Shown piece by piece: positions 1 through 11,569 of a DNA stretch of 64,000 nt (its first letter is position 1; the number at the start of each line of letters is the position of its first letter). Source of the stretch: Berberis thunbergii (Eukaryota > Streptophyta > Magnoliopsida > Ranunculales > Berberidaceae). Where the stretch lies: positions 558,001 to 622,000 of the forward strand of contig QNQO01000450.1 in the NCBI GenBank assembly GCA_003290165.1, in the 5' to 3' direction. The notes under the pieces were generated by a model. That model worked only from the letters and a program-made list of their open reading frames with translations. It was not told the origin of the DNA and ran no database searches. A program made the position numbers and the translations under genes.

Positions 1-988
1 CGTCCCGATCCAGAATGGGATGGGATGGGATGAAGATTTTCAATCCCGCCAATCTCGTCCCATCCCGAGCTAATTTTTCACTCTGGTATTAATGAGTATT
101 TTCTAGAATACGTCCCTCAACTTTCTGCCATTTAAACATTTAGAAATACTTGCAACGCAGGTTTGGTAGCATATTTTTTGCAGTTAGCTATTACATAGTT
201 ATTACATGAATATTAAACTCTCTCGAAGTTCAATTTGTATATGATTTTATTTCTATTACCTTCCTACTAGATCATCAAATGATTGAACATGTCGTATCTG
301 GGATATTAGGAATACCAATGCCAGTCCTCGCATTTACATTCCAAAGACTTCAGATGCTATCACTGGTTTGTTTCAAGTTTACATAGTGTGTTTTGGTTGG
401 TTGGTTGGCTGGGGTTTTTGGAATTTGGTAACTGAAATCTTAACTTGGAATTAACTTCAGGGAAGAGCAATGGTCCCTCAACTAGCACCACGCTTTCAAC
501 TAGCATTGTTCCCTCAACTAGTACTGATCCATCAAGCCACCAAATATTGTGTTGTGCATATAATGCTAGTGGAACGATTTTTGTCACTGATAGCTCAGAT
601 ACCTATGCAAGGGTAAAACTAAGTGTTATTCTTTGTGTTGTTTACATTATGTTTGTTTAAATTTGTTCTTCTATACTTAGCAAATATATTGTTCGAAATT
701 GAAATGCACTGCTGGATGCATATGAGTTTCTTCTTCAAGAACAAGCAATTTGCAGGTGTGGAATACTTTGAAATCTAACACAGATGAGTACAAGCAACCA
801 AATTATGAGATTGATTAAAGAAAATGAAATGCATATAATCAGAGCACACTGATCTCATCCCGAACCAGTTTTGGATGGGACGAGGTCGGGATGAGGTTTT
901 TCCCATCCCGTCCCGTCTCGATCCCAAATGAACGGAATGGGATAGGGATGGGTTTATCTCGTCCCATCCCGTCCCGTGCCTACCCCTA
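1..988 (-). mobile_element. Non-autonomous hAT-like element, copy 1 (left end outside window)
   Basis: Both ends are packed with GGGAT/GGGAC motifs and their complements, as in three further copies at 36608-37606, 53293-54260 and 55133-55730. The right terminus reads TGCCTACCCCTA, the complement of the TAGGGGT start of the other copies, so this copy is inverted relative to them. Copies 2 and 3 have 8-bp target duplications, which is the hAT hallmark. No transposase is visible. The middle (about 262-818) is host gene sequence. The expected right-hand target duplication is 989-996, but its partner lies outside the window. Confidence 0.75.
262..818 (+). pseudogene. Captured fragment of a plant BRWD-type (bromodomain and WD40 repeat) gene
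   Basis: Three exon-like blocks in matching phase resemble the WD40 part of plant BRWD/PHIP-like proteins. Block 1 (about 262-365) reads CRIWDIRNTNASPRIYIPK after an in-frame TGA at about 284. Block 2 (461-612) includes HQILCCAYNASGTIFVT and SSDTYAR. Block 3 (756-818) begins VWNTLKSNTDEYKQPNYEID and then stops. The gaps at 366-460 and 613-755 have GT and AG ends, so introns were kept and capture was at DNA level. The pieces sit inside the hAT element. The fragment covers roughly one or two WD repeats and cannot make the parent protein. Confidence 0.7.
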
Positions 989-1029
989 CTCCAACCCATC
1001 CTACTGATGAAAATAATATTATGTTTTCT

Positions 1030-1600
1030 AAACTGCCGCTTTAGATGTTACAAGCGCCGGTGAAGAGTAACCAACCCGCGAATAACGACACTTTTACGAC
1101 GCTTTAGAACTACAAAAAACAAAGTCTAAAACGACACTTTTACGACGGCGTTTCAATAAAAGCGCCGGTACAACATAAGCAATAACGACGTTTGAGATAT
1201 AAAATGCCGGAAACAACCCGCGATCGTTTCCCAATAGGGCAAAAAATTAAGTCTTAAGCAATCACGACGTTTATACAATAAAGCGCCGGTACATATCGAA
1301 CAATGCCAGCGTTGTATTTTCTAAGACCCCGGTACATATCGAACAATACCGGTGTTGTATTTTCTAAGCGCCGGTAAGGAGAGTAAATAAAATTGTTTTT
1401 TAAACACGCCGTATTAGATGTAAAAAACGCCGGTAAAGATCTTCCAATACCGGCATTTTGGTTTGAAAGTGCCAGTAAAGCGCTCACAATACCAGCGATT
1501 TGGTAAAGAAGCGCCGGTAAAGAATGAAAAAAACTGTGATTCCATCCGGCCACTGAAAATGAAATTGTGTTTATAAAGCGCCGTATTAGATGTAGGAAAT
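1030..1600. repeat. Left subterminal repeat array of Pack-CACTA 1
   Basis: Short motifs of the type AAGCGCCGGTA, ATACCGGCATTTTGG and AACGACGTTT recur roughly every 30-60 bp. The same motifs appear in the opposite orientation at 11570-11760. Such arrays are transposase-binding regions in CACTA elements (family knowledge). There is no coding content. Confidence 0.75.
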
Positions 1601-1620
1601 GCCAGATTAGAGGATACAAT

Positions 1621-2130
1621 TTATACCCCCTGCGCTGATTCGCGACTCACCTCCTTCCTCCTTCCCTCTCCTTCGTTGCTTCCAGTCCTTCGGGACTTCG
1701 TTCTTTCCCTCCTTCGTTTGTTCCGATGCTTTCCTCACTCTCTCCTTTCCCCTCTCTTCCTCTACCCAAACCCCTCCCACCAAGCCACCAAGCAGAGAAG
1801 AAGAAGGACGAGAAGGTAAGATCTCCTCTTCCTCTACATCTCTCCTCTTCTTCTTCTTCAGATCCGAAGTTTGAAGGTAAGATATGAAGTTTGATTCTTC
1901 GTTCTTAAGATCTGAAGTTCTTTTTTTTTTTTTTTTTGTTTCAGGAAATGAAGAAGCTCAAACCAGAGGTGTGTTTCTCTTCTTCCATTCTCTTCTTCGC
2001 TATTAGGGTTTCGAATTTTCGATCTCCTCTTCGATACCCATTCGTCAATTCTGTAATTTCTTCACATATTTTGGATTTCAGATAATTGGCTGATAATTGG
2101 GATTTTAGATAGGTAGTAGCAGTTCAGGTA
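1621..2130 (+). promoter_or_regulatory. Leader-like, pyrimidine-rich segment inside Pack-CACTA 1
   Basis: Starting just inside the subterminal repeats, the sequence becomes strongly C/T-rich (1645-1860). It then shows consecutive GGTAAGAT donor-like sites (1815, 1877) and a TTTCAG acceptor-like site at about 1944 before GAAATGAAGAAG. This looks like the 5' untranslated leader and first introns of a plant transcript. All recognised gene pieces downstream read the same way. That it drives transcription is inference. Confidence 0.4.
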
Positions 2131-3716
2131 ACTCGAATTCACTTAAAAATTGTAATTTTGAATCCTTTTTAGGTTGGCAATAGTGTGATTGATTGGTTTT
2201 CTTGGTGGGCAATTTGTGTGGTTTGTGATTGGGTTTGAGTTAGGTTTTTTGGTTTAAAGTTTTGGGGTTTAATGGGTTTTGATTGTTGAGGTGTTATGCT
2301 AAGTAAGAACTTCATACCCATTTAAGGTTTGTTTGGTTGAAATTGGGGTTTGTGATTTCCTTTTTTGTTTTGAATCATGAAAGTTGGTCTGATTGAGTTA
2401 TTGTGGTGACTAAGTGACCTCAAAAGTAAGCACACTTTCTTGCTACTCAAAAATTCACAACTTTCTACATTCTCACTTGGCCTTAAAATCTCATTTTGGT
2501 CTCATTTTCAACGAGGTCTGAGTGAGTTTTCAAGTTTTGTGGAACCATGATTTGCCTTGAGACAAGTTTACTCCTACTTACTGGTAACTTTGATCATTCC
2601 AAGTTAGTTCCATAGTGATTTCATACATTGATCTTTAGGAATAGTTGTTTGTTTGGTTCCAAAATCACAAAATGGGTTTTGATGAAATTGAAATTTGTGA
2701 TTGGAATAGTTGTTTGGTTCCAAAATCACTAAATGGGTTTTGATCAAACTGAAAATTGTGATAACCCATTGCTTAAAATTTGAGATTTTGTGAGTTTTGA
2801 AGCAAAACCCATACAGTTTTTGTTGATTCACAGTAAAATATAGTGATTTGGGTTTCATGAAAAAAGCTACAATTTTAGGAGATGTACTGTTTACTATCGC
2901 AGGTGTATTTTTATTTTTTATTCTTCTATACTTTTGTTCTTCTTACATTTCTATTATAACTATCCTTAACATCTACTAAACTCAAGCATAAAGAACATTT
3001 CTTTTTTAACAAATATTCTTGCTGGAGAAGAACTTCTTTGTTAGGGTAATCCAAAATGAAATATTCATACCATTTTAGTGTTTGGGCTTATTAGAAGACC
3101 TATGTGGAAAACTATGCAATGTGTAGCTCTAATGTAGATTGTGGTGGAAGCAAACATAAATCTAGTTAAAATAATTGCATGAATCAGTCTGTCTAAAGTC
3201 CATTTGCCAAAGAGGGTGAGATGCGACAATTGTTGAATAGCAGAGGATGAACTTTTGTCCAAGACAAGAAAGAGGAAACGAGGTGGTGCCTGCATATTAT
3301 GGAACTCTGCTAGGTCCATAGACCAAAACTCAAAAGCAATAGGACACATAGTAAGCAAATGGTTTATGGACTCCTCAAAATGTTAACAAAGACCTCTGAT
3401 AATAATAATATTATCAAATGTCATTGCTATATAATAAGTTTGATATTTAATAAGTTTGCGTTTGCCCTTTTTCTCTTGTTTCATCTTTCATGCCCTGTTT
3501 TTTTTTCTTTTTTTTTCTTTTGTCAATTGTAAATGAAATATTAAAATAATTTCATAAACTATAACACTCAATATTTCTGCGAGTTGCATTAGAAGCACTT
3601 CATGTCAAACCCATACAAGAACGTAACTTGGGGTGTTTGTAAAAGAGAATGCTTTGGTTGATTTATGTGTGCCCAATTTTCGCTAAGTTTTTGCTTGTAA
3701 CATATTTCATGTAGGA
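2131..3716. other. AT-rich interior of Pack-CACTA 1, no gene recognised
   Basis: The sequence is intron-like and T-rich with no recognisable coding block. It contains one tandem duplication of about 62 bp (2637-2699 and 2700-2762), both units carrying the text TTGGTTCCAAAATCAC. Confidence 0.5.
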
Positions 3717-3800
3717 TTCCTGGAATCATTGCAATATCCCTTTCATGGCTGATCACATATTATTCCTTGTGGCAACTAGTTGAATTGCATGAAGTAACAG
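3717..3800 (+). pseudogene. Probable amino-acid transporter exon fragment (LHT-like)
   Basis: This stretch translates as IPGIIAISLSWLITYYSLWQ followed by LVELHE. It resembles the second-helix region of plant lysine-histidine-type transporters of the AAAP family, where a G-P-G-(I/V)-A start and an S-W-(V/L)-I-T...W-Q-x-V-x-x-H-E block are typical. It is about 28 codons, with no flanking transporter exons recognised. It lies on the same strand as the PRT6 and Argonaute fragments. A chance or distant match cannot be excluded. Confidence 0.4.
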
Positions 3801-4414
3801 TGTCCGTCCTTCTCTTTCTTGCAATGCAATTGTATATTATGGTCATGAAGCATCTAAAGAATAGGTCACTCAGGCTGGGAAGGCTTCATTGAATGACGAG
3901 TACATGTTCCAGGGGTCTGATTATGCAGCTGTAGATGGGATAGGTATGACTAGTCGTTCTTTGTTTGATTCAAGTCTTTTGATTGCTCCTTCCTCCTTTT
4001 GATTGTCTCTATAGTTCACTAGTTTAGTGCCAGGAAAATTTTGGTTTCTTTGTTCATTTAAAATTTTTGCATTCCCTATTATAAGAAAAGAAAAAAATAG
4101 ATTTGAGTTTGATACTTCTTTTCAAATAGATTTGGTTTATTTGAGTAAGTGCATGTCTGAAATGCAATTTACATGTCATGCTTTATGTACCTTGGAAATA
4201 ATTTTAGTTTTCTAGTTTGAAGGTGAAATAAGAAATATTGCTCAATCTCAAAAATTTATGCAAACCTCTTAATTAAGCTTTGCTAAAGGATGTTATTCTG
4301 TTATCTGTTTTTATGAGTAATTGTGGTGGATATTTTTGAGAATCATGTTTTAGATGAGAATGCGAATGGGAATGCAACCAACTCTTGAGCTCTCTTTCGT
4401 GTACTCTGTAAAAT

Positions 4415-7400
4415 GTATTTTCCCGACAGATGTGATAAGTTTTTAGCTTCTGGGAGAGTGAGCCACTCAATGATACTCTGGGACACTCTTAAGTACTCCA
4501 TCATCTCAACAAAAATTGCTACACGTGATAGGATGTCTGATATCTCTGCAGGAGCTTCAACATCTGGGATTGGGGATCTATATGCAGAGTTTGACTCGTC
4601 TTCTAGATTTATATTATCCTTGTTTTTGCAAGTTGTTCAAAGCACAAGGTGTTATAATAATCTTCAAGTGCTTCTGAGATTTAGAGGCATTCAACTTTTT
4701 GCTGGGTCTATATGTTATGGTGCGCCCATAGATGAATTTCCCACTACCATTGGAAAACAAAGAGGTACTTCTACTGTTACTATCACTGCTGCTTCTTTTC
4801 ATGCTAATTTAAGTGTAATGTCACTGTTATCGAGAATTTGGTTTATGTGACGTTATTTATATTTTCATTTTCACTTGGTTAATTATTATTGTTTTCCTTG
4901 TCATTTTCACTGGGTTAACTGTTATTGTTTTCCTTCATAAGTAATTATTTTATTTTTGAAATGAATAAGAGGATTAAGGTCTCTTAACTAAAAACTCTTT
5001 CTTTTAATACATCCAAAACATAACAAAGCATTAAAAGAAGAAGATCCATAGAACCGGGCATCACCCAATTAACACCAAAGGAGCGCCAAAGGTAACTAGC
5101 GACGCTAGAGGAGATGGGATGAGAGGAGCTTTCGGCTTCCAAGCACAAAGGTGTGCCCATCACTTTATATTATGAAACACTGTCTGAAATGCAGTCCTGA
5201 ATCATAATGCTGTCTACACAAAGAATGCGACCCTTGATGAAACTCTTCTTCCAGCTTAACTGGAAAACTGTAACATTCGTGGGAAGTTATCAATGATCTA
5301 GCTAGAAAGCATTGAACAAAACATAGATCCCTGCCTTTCAAAAAAAAAAAAACATAGATCCCTTTTCCATATCATCCTAATTTGATTAACTTCCATCAAG
5401 CTATGAAAGATTCACAAACTGATTGAAATCCACAACCGTTGTATCCTTGTCATACTTGGATCCCACTATGGATGTTTTGAGTCGGTATTGTATCCAGTCC
5501 AATTCCAATTTTCATATCTGTGCTCGGTGGTGCTGGATGGATCAAAAGACCATCAATTCTATGCGGAATGAACACGGGCGCATGCATCCACGATATGACT
5601 TTTGTAATAGGAAAGGGGAATATTCAAGTTTTGGAGGACTTTTGGTGTGGGAAGTGTCATCAGAAATAATTTCTCAGATTCTAGTGACACAAGGAAAGGG
5701 AACAGCATTTATGGATTTTTCTGTTACTTGCATGAAGTGTGTACCTGCTGCCTCAGCACATACTGCAAAAAGATGGACACCTTTAGGTGCCTGTGTGTCC
5801 TACACAAGGCACCCAGGTTTCCACTATGCTCTGCCTTGCACTTAAATGGGTCTTGACAACTCTCACAGAAGAATTTCATTAGCGTTACGGCTAGTTTTTT
5901 TTCTTTAAATGGAATTGACTTGTCTCTCCATGTCAATGTCTCTTTGGATATCCATGTTTCAGAGACAGACCTTTCTATAGTTGAATTTGAGTATGAAATT
6001 TTAGATCGGGGGTCTCTTCAGTTTGTACCATAAAACATGGGTCTCACTGTGAAATGTTTTGCAGGTAATATCTCATCTGTCTTGAGAGAGGCTGATAAAG
6101 GAGTTGTATATCCTGACACACAGTATTGGAGACGAGCTGTTCATCCTGTCCTTTCTCATGATCCTTTTTCGTCATTGATGTGGGTTCTCTTTTGTCTTCC
6201 ACACCCTTTTCTGTCATCTGCTGAATCTTTCTTGTCTCTCGTTCATCTCTTCTATGTAGTCTGTGTAACTCAGGTATTTATGATTTATATTCAGACAGCC
6301 AGCACAAGAATTCAAGTTTGTATGTTTATATATATTGGTTTCATAACCTTGTGGTATCTGGTATGTCACAATGCAGGCACTGATTACGTGCTGCGGACAT
6401 TATCAGTTAGATTTCCTCAAATTAGAATTTGGTGAATGCTTTATTACTGACATCTGCAATATCAAGGGAAGCTCTACTTTTGCTCAATAGTATTTTGTTT
6501 CCCATTATATCGATTCTTCTTGCCATCCTACAGATATGATACGTAGATTCAGTGGTCCATATTTGAGAAGATGCACGTTACTGTGGAAGTTGCTCAAGTC
6601 TTCAACATCACCGCCATTCCATGATAGACCTCGTCAGTGGGATGTACCGTTATACCATGTAGCAACAGAAACGACGGGCAGTACTGCTGGCGTCCCAGCA
6701 GATCTTAATCTAGTGGAAGAACTGGAGCACATGTTTCAAATTCCCAGTTTAGAAGTTATTTTTAAGAACAAAGCAGTGCTTAATGTCAGTTTAAAGTGGT
6801 TCCATTATTTCTGTGAGGATTCTAAAGTTCGAAACTGTGGACTTGTATTACGCTCCGCTCCAGCAGTTCCTTTTAGATTGATGCAGCTTCCCCGCATTTA
6901 CCATGATCTTCTGCAGAGGTTTGGTTTATTCCTCGTCTAATTTGCATTTGAAGCTTATCCCTTTCTTCATGCTTATAAACTGAATTGTGGTGCATCATCA
7001 GGCACATAAAACAAAAGTGTCCAGAGTGTAAAACACCCCAGGATGACCCAACATTGTGCTTGCTGTGTGGTAGATTGTGCTCCCAAGGCTGGAAAACCTG
7101 CTGCAGGTTCAATAGTTAACTCTTCGTTGTCATTCCTAAAAATAATGCGTCATTTGTTGAATTCCTGGAGTTGCATCTTTCCATGTTCTCTATCTTGTAT
7201 TTCACATGCTATCAAACTTGACATGTTGGACTACCATTTTTTCCAGGGAGAGTTCCGCTTACATTCATTCGTTGTCTTGTAGTGCTGGCATTGGAGTCTT
7301 CCTGTTGATCAAAGTAATCCCATGATTTAGCTCTTTATGTTTTATTTTTCTGCACCATATAGATCTTGTTGTCACATATTGATAAGTATGACCTGCCCTT

Positions 7401-7958
7401 CTCTCATGGCAGAGAACAACAATCTTGCTACAAAGATCTGCACGTCATGCACCTTGGCCTTCTCCTTACTTGGATGCGTTCGGTGAAGAGGTAAATTAAT
7501 TGTTTGTATATTGAGAGAGAAATTATAATATTCTGCTAATGATGTCATCATAGTTTTGCAAATACTGACTAGCCATCTTTGATATGTGAGCAAGTTAGGT
7601 TATAATGTCCTTGCTAATCCAAAATATTTAGCATTCGTCTGAAAACATTTTTCACCGTCTATCACATTTCTCTGCCACAGGACTTTGAAATGCATAGAGG
7701 GAAGCCATTGTATTTGAATGAGGAACGGTATGCAGCTCTAAACGATCTGGTAATAAAGAAATTTCTCTTCTATATTGAGTTTCTTACTTATTTGGATATA
7801 GGTTTCACTCAGTATGTAATGTCTGCTAAATCACCAGCATGGTTTGCTAACGTTGAATTGTTCACTGCATGCTTGTATTATAGGTGGCTTCTCACGGGCT
7901 TGATCGGGGCTCCGAAATTCTTCGTCAAACTTCGATTGAACCTGTATTTTTTATTTAA
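4415..7958 (+). pseudogene. PRT6: Captured 3' half of PRT6 (N-degron E3 ubiquitin ligase)
   Basis: Exon-like blocks match the C-terminal part of PRT6, the UBR-family E3 ligase that recognises N-terminal arginine. They are: 4415-4710 (SHSMILWDTLKYS, then RFRGIQLFAGSIC); 6065-6273 (DPFSSLMWVLFCLP, SLVHLFYVVCVTQ); 6377-6918 (TDICNIK, FSGPYLRRCTLLWKLLKSS, LPRIYHDLLQR); 7002-7106 (HIKQKCPECK, CLLCGRLCS); 7247-7313; 7413-7490 (APWPSPYLDAFGEE); 7681-7749 (MHRGKPLYLNEERYAAL); and 7884-7958, ending in a stop after SIEPVFFI. GT-AG introns with correct phase are kept. An in-frame TAG at about 6488 breaks the long exon. The UBR box and the first half are missing, and a 1.35 kb intron (4711-6064) carries unrelated DNA. 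It lies inside a CACTA element, so it is a captured copy rather than the native locus. Confidence 0.85.
5333..5351 (+). mobile_element. Tiny retroposed insertion (tail of a SINE or LINE)
   Basis: Seven bases (GCCTTTC) plus an A-run are flanked by identical 12-bp repeats ACATAGATCCCT at 5321-5332 and 5352-5363. This looks like a target-site duplication around an extremely 5'-truncated retroposon. The SINE copies in this window end in a similar GCTTTCCC-A(n). Confidence 0.5.
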
Positions 7959-9339
7959 TGGGAATTCTGTTCGAGTTTCTTGTAAGGTTAGCACTAAATT
8001 TGCAAAAGTGCTCATAATGCTCTGTCCTAGTAACTCACTCACTCTTCATTAATGCAACAGGTGGTAATTCATAGAAACAGACCATTTGACCAATGAATAG
8101 AAGGATTGCAAAATGGTTTTCTAGAAACTGAAAGGCGAGTCCACTTGTTCATATACTTGGATTATGCCATGAATACATCCTGGAATTCAGTTAGCAGTCA
8201 GAACATCGATCAGAAAGTATCATTGTTGTTGCAGTTTATTAAGGTTAGACTGATGTCTTTAGTTCTTAACTTCTGATATTTCCATTTAGTTTGTGGTAAA
8301 ATTTTGAGAAACTAGGTATTAGATAATTACAAATATTAACAAAACATTTGGTTAATATTAATCATCCTAGGTTGTAGTGATTACAGTGGGGATGTTTCTT
8401 CTGATTGTTAGCATGTGTGGGAGTCTGGTCATACAACGGAAATAGTGATGCTGAGGTAGATGAGTAGGATAGTTTCCTTGCCTATCATGGTTTACGGGAT
8501 TTTCTAGTTTGTGGGATCTTTCTCTGGCATCCGCTGACATTGCAAGTTGGTAACCAACCATAAGATTTTTCTAAGGCCACAAGAAGTTTTTGCTGTTAGT
8601 CCTAGTTAGAAATCAATCATGTATCATATCGAACAAACATATTTTGCTTGTGTTTAAATGAAATACCACAACTAAACTCAAAATCACATAGCTAATGAAT
8701 TTAATACTAATGCAAATATGGTCTTTCATTCTTTCAGGTTCAACTGGGCGTCCATCAAGATAATGATGATTCATATCTCCTTTGGCATCCATCAAGATAA
8801 TGACAATGCAGGTCTTCTTCCATCAAGATATTGGACAATCGAAGTGGATGTTATAAAAGTGTTCATTTTTTTTACAGTTGTTTGATTATGATGCAGATCG
8901 AGTTAAGGTATGCTACTGTGCATTGTTGAATCTCAAAATTGAACTACTGCAAAAACTGTTTTGGTTCATTTCTTTGGTGATATAGTTTTGTCATTTAAAA
9001 CATGTTCAAGTGTTGGGCTTATTAATTCAGAAGGCAGTGAGAAAATAGATGGTCATTTTACCTATGCTAATCGCTTCTGTATACCATCCGATAATTTGCT
9101 AGACACGTCTTCTATGGCCATGACCCCATGACACCAAGTTTGACTAATGTCAAACATTCATCTACACAATCACACCACTAACAACTCACTCTTAGGCGAT
9201 CTTGAGATAAGAGTGTGCAATTAAGTAATTTAGCTAGCTCACTTGAGAACTTGTGGAAAAAGTTTATGATTTTGTTTTGGAAGCAAATTTGGTCTATAGA
9301 AGAGGGGCAGAATTAATGAATGTGTGTCACTACTTGCAG
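7959..9339. other. Spacer between PRT6 and Argonaute fragments
   Basis: This is AT-rich, non-coding-looking DNA. A short unit, CATCAAGATAATGA, repeats at about 8752 and 8790. It could include PRT6 3' UTR and Argonaute intron sequence. No further exon was recognised. Confidence 0.4.
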
Positions 9340-10933
9340 GTTAAGAAGGCTCTCAGAGGTGTCAAAGTGGAGATCACACACAGGGAAAATGTAAGGCGAA
9401 AATATCGTGTTTCTGGGTTGACTTCACAACCTACCAGGGAATTGATGTAGGATTCTTAATCAATATTACTTTTCGGTTCTTTTATTCACAGTTATTTTAA
9501 GTTTTACATCTTGGCCCATAGATTCTCAATAAGTCCCTTTTTAACAGTTTTCCAGTTGATGCGCAAATGAATATGAAATCAGATGTTCAATATTTCCAAG
9601 AGATGTATAGCTTCACCATTCAGCATTCTCATCTTTCTTGCCTTCAGGTAGGAAGTGACAAGAAGGCAAATTACTTGCCAATGGAGGTGAGTTCAAAATC
9701 TTTTTAACATACTGTATATAGCTATTTTATTGATTGTGGTTATGGATTTTATATCTGTGTACTTATTGTCTTCTCATAATTCAATTATCAACTGCTAACG
9801 TTGCCAGGCTTGTAAAATTGTTGAGGGACAAAGGTATACCAAAAGGTTGAATAACAAGCAAATAACTTCCTTGTTAGAAGTTGCATGCCAAAGACCTCGA
9901 GCAAAAGAAACAGACATTTTGCAGGTCATTCTTTCTAAACCTATATCAAGTGTTTTCATAAAGCGACATTTCTTTTGGAAATATTTTTCATAGCTATACT
10001 GCTCGAGACGGCCATAGTAGTGAAATTCCTTTGCATTTTTTTCATAACAACAGTTCAAGTGGTAGAAATGTTAAACACGTGAAGCGAACATTGATATTTT
10101 GCAGACAGTTCATCAAAATGGATATGAGCAAGATCCCTATGCAAGAGAGTTTGGCATCAACATTAGTGAAGTCTTGCATCAGTTGAGGCTAGAGTGCTTC
10201 CTGCCCCATGGGTAACTAGAACTTGATTATTTGATTCTTGCTGTTCTTTTGCATCAATCTCTTCTCTGATTTATCTGCTCACACTTTCTTTGTTTGTGTT
10301 GTTTTCTGATAGTTGAAATATAATGATAACGAAAAAGAGAAAGAGTGTTTGCCTCAAGTCGGTCAATGGAATATGGTGAACAAGGTATCATACATTGATA
10401 TTATTTATTTTATGTTAAACATACTGCAAATGAAAGGTGTTGCTAACTTTACCTGTTTTTATTGAAAAATTACAATATAGTGAACCTGGTTCCGATGTTT
10501 TTATTTGATACAGAAAATGATAAATGGAAGCACTGTAAATTATTGGGCTTGTATCAACTTTTCACAAGGTGTTCAAGATAGCACTGTTCGTGGTTTTTGT
10601 CAGGAGCTAACACACACCTACCAACGCTCAGGCATGGTAAGTTTTCCTGATTTGGTAGTCCTATTGATCTTTGGTAGGTTCTAATTTGCTTTGTTTCTAT
10701 TTTTTTGTGGGTCGTCTCTGATGAATTTGCACCCGTATGAGTAAATATATGCCCTCATCCCTAATGGACTTAGTGACCTAAACTGACACATTATTCTTTA
10801 ACTATAGGAATTCAACCGTGAACCAGTCATTCCTACATATTCAGCTAGACCCGATCAAGTAGAGAAAGCATTAAGATATGTCTTCAATGCAGCAATGAGT
10901 AAACTCAAAGGCAAAGAAACTGATAAATCCTGA
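9340..10933 (+). pseudogene. AGO1: Captured AGO1-like Argonaute fragment (PAZ to start of MID)
   Basis: Seven exon-like blocks with GT-AG introns follow plant AGO1/AGO10 order: 9340-9444 (ALRGVKVEITHREN, YRVSGLTSQPTREL); 9548-9687 (YFQEMYSFTIQHSHL, KKANYLPME); 9809-9924 ([20 protein letters not shown]); 10105-10211 (DPYAREFGINIS); about 10316-10383 (CLPQVGQWNMVNK); 10514-10636 (INGSTVNYWACINFS, RGFCQEL); and 10809-10933 (EPVIPTYSARPDQVEKAL), which then runs to a TGA. The PAZ domain, linker 2 and first MID segment are present. The N domain, most of MID and the whole PIWI slicer domain are absent, so it cannot cleave RNA. It sits in the CACTA element on the same strand as the PRT6 piece. Confidence 0.85.
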
Positions 10934-11560
10934 AAATTCAGCGCAAACAAACTAGATACCTATTGGTGATCAAATACTTATGACAGCTAGTATAGTCCTT
11001 GCATATGTTGCTGGAGTAGCACCGTCTGGCAAGGCATATTCTTATCCTGGAAAGATGTTAGATGATGATGTTGTGCCTGCAAACACTTCTTCTGGTAGGT
11101 AAGGGTATTGTAATGAACATTTTTGAGTTCTTTTCCTTGACCATTTTATAAGGTTATCGCATGAAATATGAACTGATGGTAGGGTTGAGTTAACTTTTTA
11201 TTCCGAATTTAGTTAGATTTTTCCTTTTTGCAGTATTCTGAAAGAGTGATCACCAAAGCAACGTGGACTATGCTTGGAATGAAGTAAGAGGAAAACTTTT
11301 CGGTGCACTTGATGTTGTTCAACATGACAAAAGTTTAAGACATAGAATGGATAAATATGAAAAATACAAGGATGTATAAGGATGCACTGCCTATGTTGCA
11401 TGTCTTATAGTTGTTAACGTAGAAAATTATAGTGTGATTTGAGTTTATTTGTTACTGAAGGAGATTTTAGTAGATGATTTGAAATTAGAAAATTTACTGT
11501 CCTTTTTTCCGTCCCAATAACAGGTTTTTATTTTTATTTTTATTGATTTTTTTTCCAATA
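10934..11560. other. Interior right part of Pack-CACTA 1
   Basis: One open stretch at about 10980-11098 reads TASIVLAYVAGVAPSGKAYS and ends near a GGTAGGTAAG donor-like site. It looks exon-like, but the parent gene was not recognised. The remainder is AT-rich and featureless. Confidence 0.35.
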
Positions 11561-11569
11561 TGTTAACAT

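Noticed and set aside
1030..1600. Regularly spaced short repeats as a CRISPR-like array
   Set aside because: Repeats vary in sequence, spacing and orientation and mirror those at the other end of a CACTA element. The DNA is plant nuclear.
5423..5845. Open frame of 140 codons on the + strand between PRT6 exons
   Set aside because: No family resemblance in any frame. It lies in what must be PRT6 intron DNA and overlaps other equally open frames, so it is more likely chance or an old insertion.
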